From Bacteroidales bacterium (GTDB lineage: Bacteria; Bacteroidota; Bacteroidia; Bacteroidales; Paludibacteraceae): a stretch of 19,990 nt of DNA. This document shows positions 17,334 to 19,990 of this stretch, one piece after another. The position numbers and the translations under genes are program-made. The stretch spans positions 1 to 19,990 of the forward strand of contig CAAGFD010000061.1 of assembly GCA_900769035.1 (NCBI GenBank). Reading direction: 5' to 3'. Numbering within the stretch: the first letter of the stretch is position 1; each line of letters opens with the position of its first letter. The notes under the pieces were generated by a model. That model made no database searches. It was not told the origin of the DNA and worked only from the letters and a program-made list of their open reading frames with translations.

Positions 17334-17894
17334 TTATAAATTGTTTTTGCTTTGTATGATAGAATCCCTTTCAATTAATAATTGTTGATATATAGGAGGA
17401 TTTGGTTTATAACGCCAAAATGGAACAATAGGAACAATGCCGTATTCATCCAATAATTTCTTCCCTTTTATTGTATCTTGTGGAACTAAATCTCCGGAAA
17501 AATACATGTTTGCTAAAATAAATGATGCCGGGGCATAATGCAAATCTGACGCTTTCTTTATTAATTGCACTAAATTATTTAATATATATTTATTATGTTC
17601 TTTATTATTCCTATTAAACATCTCTTCATATTCAAGTATATACATATAGCATATTACAGCATCAACACATGCTATTGCATTATTGCTATTACTTGCCACA
17701 TAAACTGCAATTGGGAATAAATCTAAATGTTTCAATAACTTCCTTAATTTATTATAAACAGTATCGTTACAGGTATTATAAACACAATTGATAAGAGAAA
17801 ATATTTCGGACTTTTCTATAATCGCGAAAACGAAAAGTACATGAATTACAAAACGAAAAGTACATTTTTTACCTGGATACACAAAAAGAGGCAC
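17334..17894 (-). pseudogene. Sel1-like repeat protein fragment lacking a credible start
   Basis: The minus-strand frame of 186 codons ends at 17334. Residues about 115-152 (KASDLHYAPASFILANMYFS, then GDLVPQD, KGKKLLDEYG) look like one Sel1/TPR-like helical repeat: the small residues, the MY-x-SG turn and the V-x-QD-x3-KG ending are in place. The region before it is helical and Cys/Asn-rich and is not recognised. The only early ATG (17892-17894) lies inside the terminator hairpin at 17885-17912, and the first ~22 codons run through direct repeats; the next in-frame Met is residue 84. The likely reading is that the real gene started elsewhere and its 5' end was lost at the junction near 17822-17880. 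Sel1 proteins sometimes act as partners or immunity proteins of secreted toxins, and an RHS remnant lies just downstream, but such a link is speculative. Confidence 0.5.
17827..17865. repeat. Two 16-bp perfect direct repeats, 23-bp period
   Basis: AAAACGAAAAGTACAT occurs at 17827-17842 and again at 17850-17865, separated by 7 bp (GAATTAC). The pair lies between the Sel1-like remnant and the terminator of the minus-strand gene block. Closely repeated short motifs of this kind occur at the ends of some insertion sequences, IS21-family ends among them, and as protein-binding iterons. No transposase gene is nearby, so a leftover element end is only one possibility. Confidence 0.6.
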
Positions 17895-17912
17895 TCAATA
17901 GAGTGCCTCTTT
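17885..17912 (-). terminator. Rho-independent terminator of the minus-strand gene block
   Basis: AAAGAGGCACTC (17885-17896) and GAGTGCCTCTTT (17901-17912) form a perfect 12-bp stem with a 4-base loop AATA. On the minus strand the stem is followed by TTTTTGTGT. It lies about 20 bp past the stop of the 149-residue gene and closes the four-gene block. Confidence 0.88.
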
Positions 17913-17932
17913 AAATATCTATTAATCAGTAA

Positions 17933-18382
17933 TTAATCAATATTGGAATAGTACCAAAATATCTTATTATGACCAGTGAAATCTACATCACAGAACCAAT
18001 ATCTCTTAGCGAGCATCAGTAAATGCTTAATCGCTAATCCTTCACCGGCAATGTCATGTGCGAAGCTATTGGCAGCCACATAAGCATCCCATCTCCACTT
18101 CTCCGGATTATCCTTATCACTTACTAATAACATAGCGTCATCAGGTGTAATAATCTCTCCTCTGACGTCATTAGAGCCGTCGTGATGATACATCTTATGC
18201 ACAGCGTCACGAGCCATAGTCTCATTGAAATGCTCGCCGTACATGGCTTTATATTGATTTATCAAAAATGCTCGCGCTATCTCCGGATGCTTATCCAATA
18301 ATTCACTGATGGCTCTCACGGATTGCCACATTATCTCCTCACTCTTATTCGGTGCATTCCGCACCATGTCGTAATAATTCAT
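17933..18382 (-). CDS. Conserved-looking hypothetical protein, phage-type
   Basis: The 149-residue protein starts MNYYDMVRNAPNKSEEIMWQ and is Trp-, His- and Tyr-rich. A helical N-terminal half (SVRAISELLDKHPEIARAFL, then QYKAMYGEHFNETMARDAVH) is followed by KMYHHDGSN, a DAMLLVSDKDNPEKWRWDAY segment, and an Asp/Trp-ended tail FWYYSNID. I recall similar small proteins in prophages and accessory regions of gut Bacteroidales but cannot give a function or family name with certainty. It overlaps the stop of the upstream 158-residue gene by 4 bp (ATGA), so the two are translationally coupled, and it is the last gene before the terminator. There is no signal peptide or membrane segment, so it is probably a soluble cytoplasmic or virion-associated protein. 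Confidence 0.75.
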   Translation of the reverse strand: MNYYDMVRNAPNKSEEIMWQSVRAISELLDKHPEIARAFLINQYKAMYGEHFNETMARDAVHKMYHHDGSNDVRGEIITPDDAMLLVSDKDNPEKWRWDAYVAANSFAHDIAGEGLAIKHLLMLAKRYWFCDVDFTGHNKIFWYYSNID

Positions 18383-18855
18383 AATATTTTCTCCTTATCA
18401 ATCTTATTCACAAGCGCAGTCAGTGCGTCTGTGAGCTTATCAACCTTATTTTCGAGCGTGTTCATGCGCTCAGTATTCTCTGCACTTTGACGATATTCCG
18501 GTGAAAAGTCCTTCATCAACTTATCGCACTTAGCCAGCGCATCACGATGATACTCCACCATCTTCAGCGCTTCATCGCTCTGATTCTTGACACGCTCAAT
18601 CTCTCGCAGTATGGCATCTCGATTAATTGTAATAACATAATCGCCTACATATCCTACCTCACCGGCATCATCGAAAACATATGAGGTGGCTTTGCCGTCG
18701 ATATCTACATCAATATCTACTACCATCTTACTATTACCTATTTTGGCATCAAAATGAGGCATAGATACATGAGTAATCTTACCTGTCCTCACAGATACAT
18801 CTTTACGATCTAAAATATATATCGGATATCCTGTCTTACTGTCTCTGAATAACAT
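18379..18855 (-). CDS. Hypothetical protein with beta N-terminal domain and C-terminal coiled coil, phage-type
   Basis: The 158-residue protein is not assigned to a named family. Residues 1-75 alternate short hydrophobic strands with turns (YPIYILDRKDVSVRTGKI, VVDIDVDIDGKATSYVF, YVGDYVITI), suggesting a small beta domain. Residues 76-155 are charged and helical with heptad spacing (REIERVKNQSDEALKMVEYH, then MNTLENKVDKLTDALTALVN), a likely coiled coil for oligomerisation. There is no signal peptide or membrane helix. The ATG at 18853-18855 has 60 bp of A/T-rich DNA before it, and its TGA overlaps the next start. Such beta-plus-coiled-coil proteins are frequent among structural or accessory genes of gut phages; that placement is inference from style and neighbours. 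Confidence 0.72.
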   Translation of the reverse strand: MLFRDSKTGYPIYILDRKDVSVRTGKITHVSMPHFDAKIGNSKMVVDIDVDIDGKATSYVFDDAGEVGYVGDYVITINRDAILREIERVKNQSDEALKMVEYHRDALAKCDKLMKDFSPEYRQSAENTERMNTLENKVDKLTDALTALVNKIDKEKIL

Positions 18856-18915
18856 ATTAGCACTTTATTTAATTAATAATAGCGACCACCGAGAAGTCCC
18901 GGCAGTCGCAAAAAA

Positions 18916-19320
18916 TCAAGCTATAGAGGCTGTTAATGTAGATATTAACTTAGCCTTATTAGTATGGCAGCACTTAACTCCGACGTATGACACATTTATA
19001 GCGCCTCCCGGTGTCAATGTCACTGTATTAGTAGCAGTAGCAGTAAATGCTATATCGAATGTCTCACGGAATGAGCGAGTACGTGATGCACAGCAATTGC
19101 AATTATCTCCAGTCATAACAATAGTGCCTGTAGCCGTAATCGGAATAATAGCCACGCCATTGATCACAGTTGGAATGCCGGCAGAATATTGAATATTACC
19201 GCTGAACATCTCACCGGCATTAACGCATGTACATTTACAGAGATTAAGAGTAATCTCTACTGCTAATTGCTGAGTAGTCGCACTTGCTGTAGCCTTAGGT
19301 ATCGGAATTATCGTAATCAT
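18916..19320 (-). CDS. Cys-rich beta-type hypothetical protein, phage-type
   Basis: The 134-residue protein is rich in Thr, Ala, Val and Ile in alternating strand patterns, so probably an all-beta fold. It holds eight Cys residues in three groups: C28-K-C30-T-C32, C74-N-C76-C77 and C117-C118-His119. Grouped Cys in a short beta protein suggests a metal site or disulfide clamps that hold the strands. No signal peptide is evident: the start MITIIPIPKATASAT is hydrophobic but too short. It follows the Cys-bearing helical protein by 14 bp and precedes the coiled-coil gene by 60 bp, all on the same strand, so they probably act together. A virion decoration or tail-associated protein is one possibility. 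I do not recognise the family. Confidence 0.72.
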   Translation of the reverse strand: MITIIPIPKATASATTQQLAVEITLNLCKCTCVNAGEMFSGNIQYSAGIPTVINGVAIIPITATGTIVMTGDNCNCCASRTRSFRETFDIAFTATATNTVTLTPGGAINVSYVGVKCCHTNKAKLISTLTASIA

Positions 19321-19334
19321 AATTCAGCCCTCCA

Positions 19335-19990
19335 TCAGCATCCGCAATTACATCCGCAGTTGCCTTTTAGTTGAGACAATAAATATTGGTTTTGCTCCAT
19401 CTGTGATATGCGGAACTTTGAATCTTGCAATGCGAGAGCTTGCTCTTGACTCCAATGGCCGTTAAGCACATCAATTATACGCTGAGTATTAGCGTTGCCT
19501 GCATTAATGATGTCACAAGTTTGTTTTTGAGTCTCATATGCCACTGTGCTAAATCCTCTCTCTACACCGGTATTAACGCCATTAATAGCCGTCATAATAG
19601 TATTAGTCTGATTGCAATTAGCTAATTGATTTTGGTAGCCTTGCTCAAGAATAGCCTTCTGAGTAGCGCAGCAACAATCTTTGATTGCTTGTATCACATT
19701 GCAATCACCCATATTAACCGCATTGATTACTCTCTCAGCGTTATATCCTATTGCGTCGGATACTTTATCAACTGCAGCGCGCACGTCGCATATAGCGCTA
19801 TTAAGAGCGTTAAAATCGCAGTTAAGATTAGATGCAAGCATACCGATAGCATTAGCATTACCTTTGATTGCATCCATCAATAAGTTAGAATTTTGATTAT
19901 CTTGCATTTGTGAGCGTATGGCTTGCAATTGATTTTGCATTTCGATGCCTTGAGCGCCACCGGAGCCATCTCCCCATCCGTTTCCGTTAA
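19335..19990 (-). CDS. Helical Cys-bearing protein with Gly-rich start, phage-type (5' partial)
   Basis: The frame runs off the window: 16 residues, NGNGWGDGSGGAQGIE, precede the Met at 19938-19940, so the true start is beyond 19990 and that Met is internal. The visible protein has 217 residues. After the Gly-rich lead it is almost wholly helical, with many small, Asn and Gln residues and repeated hydrophobic spacing (DFNALNSAICDVRAAVDKVS, AERVINAV, IMTAINGVNTGVERGF). A central DCCCATQKAILEQ and the tail GNCGCNCGC are striking. Proteins with a Gly-rich head, the CCCATQ segment and long helices are, as I recall, common in gut Bacteroidales phage genomes without known function. It is the most upstream visible gene of the block. 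Its role could be structural (fibre or neck coiled coil), but this is not shown. Confidence 0.72.
   Translation of the reverse strand, partial: NGNGWGDGSGGAQGIEMQNQLQAIRSQMQDNQNSNLLMDAIKGNANAIGMLASNLNCDFNALNSAICDVRAAVDKVSDAIGYNAERVINAVNMGDCNVIQAIKDCCCATQKAILEQGYQNQLANCNQTNTIMTAINGVNTGVERGFSTVAYETQKQTCDIINAGNANTQRIIDVLNGHWSQEQALALQDSKFRISQMEQNQYLLSQLKGNCGCNCGC

Noticed and set aside
17827..17865. Repeat pair considered as a CRISPR remnant
   Set aside because: There are only two units, the spacer is 7 bp, and no leader or Cas gene is present; the geometry does not fit a CRISPR array.
19425..19896. Plus-strand frames opposite the helical Cys-bearing gene
   Set aside because: They are shadows of the minus-strand gene, which has consistent helical patterning and an open frame extending past the window edge.

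Overview
The window reads as a Bacteroidota chromosome, most likely order Bacteroidales. It carries a SprA-type outer-membrane translocon of the type IX secretion system (T9SS), a ClpP with the extended N-terminus usual in this group, a ribosomal protein S16 with a long Ala/Glu/Lys tail, and a TTTG / TAnnTTTG promoter in front of rpsP. Gene starts generally lack a Shine-Dalgarno sequence, which also fits. I cannot name a genus.

Bases 1-9480 are core genome on the + strand: the 3' 2265 codons of sprA (its start lies before the window), then clpP 11 bp later and clpX 3 bp after that, then rpsP with its own promoter and a strong terminator.

Bases 9515-15641 are a compact glycan-assembly locus on the + strand: an EpsG/Wzy-type membrane polymerase, five glycosyltransferases (four GT2, one GT4) and a WbqC-family protein. 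Spacings are very short and two junctions are 4-bp ATGA overlaps, so it is probably one operon. Flippase, initiating transferase, ligase and nucleotide-sugar genes are absent, so it must depend on genes elsewhere. ilvE (branched-chain aminotransferase) follows and ends in a hairpin terminator that looks bidirectional.

Bases 16778-17894 are a decayed zone on the - strand: a frameshifted, truncated RHS/YD-repeat remnant and a Sel1-like reading frame without a credible start. The upstream edge of the latter coincides with a pair of 16-bp direct repeats 23 bp apart and a terminator.

Bases 17933-19990 are a - strand block of four close genes ending at that terminator: a helical, Cys-bearing protein with a Gly-rich start (cut by the window edge), a Cys-rich beta-type protein, a protein with a C-terminal coiled coil, and a small Trp/His-containing protein. 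None matches a family I can name with certainty. Their style and arrangement resemble gut Bacteroidales prophage genes, so the right part of the window probably enters an integrated phage or other accessory element. This block is the least described part of the window. The glycan locus is the best-understood accessory part; a link to attachment of T9SS cargo is possible but unproven.
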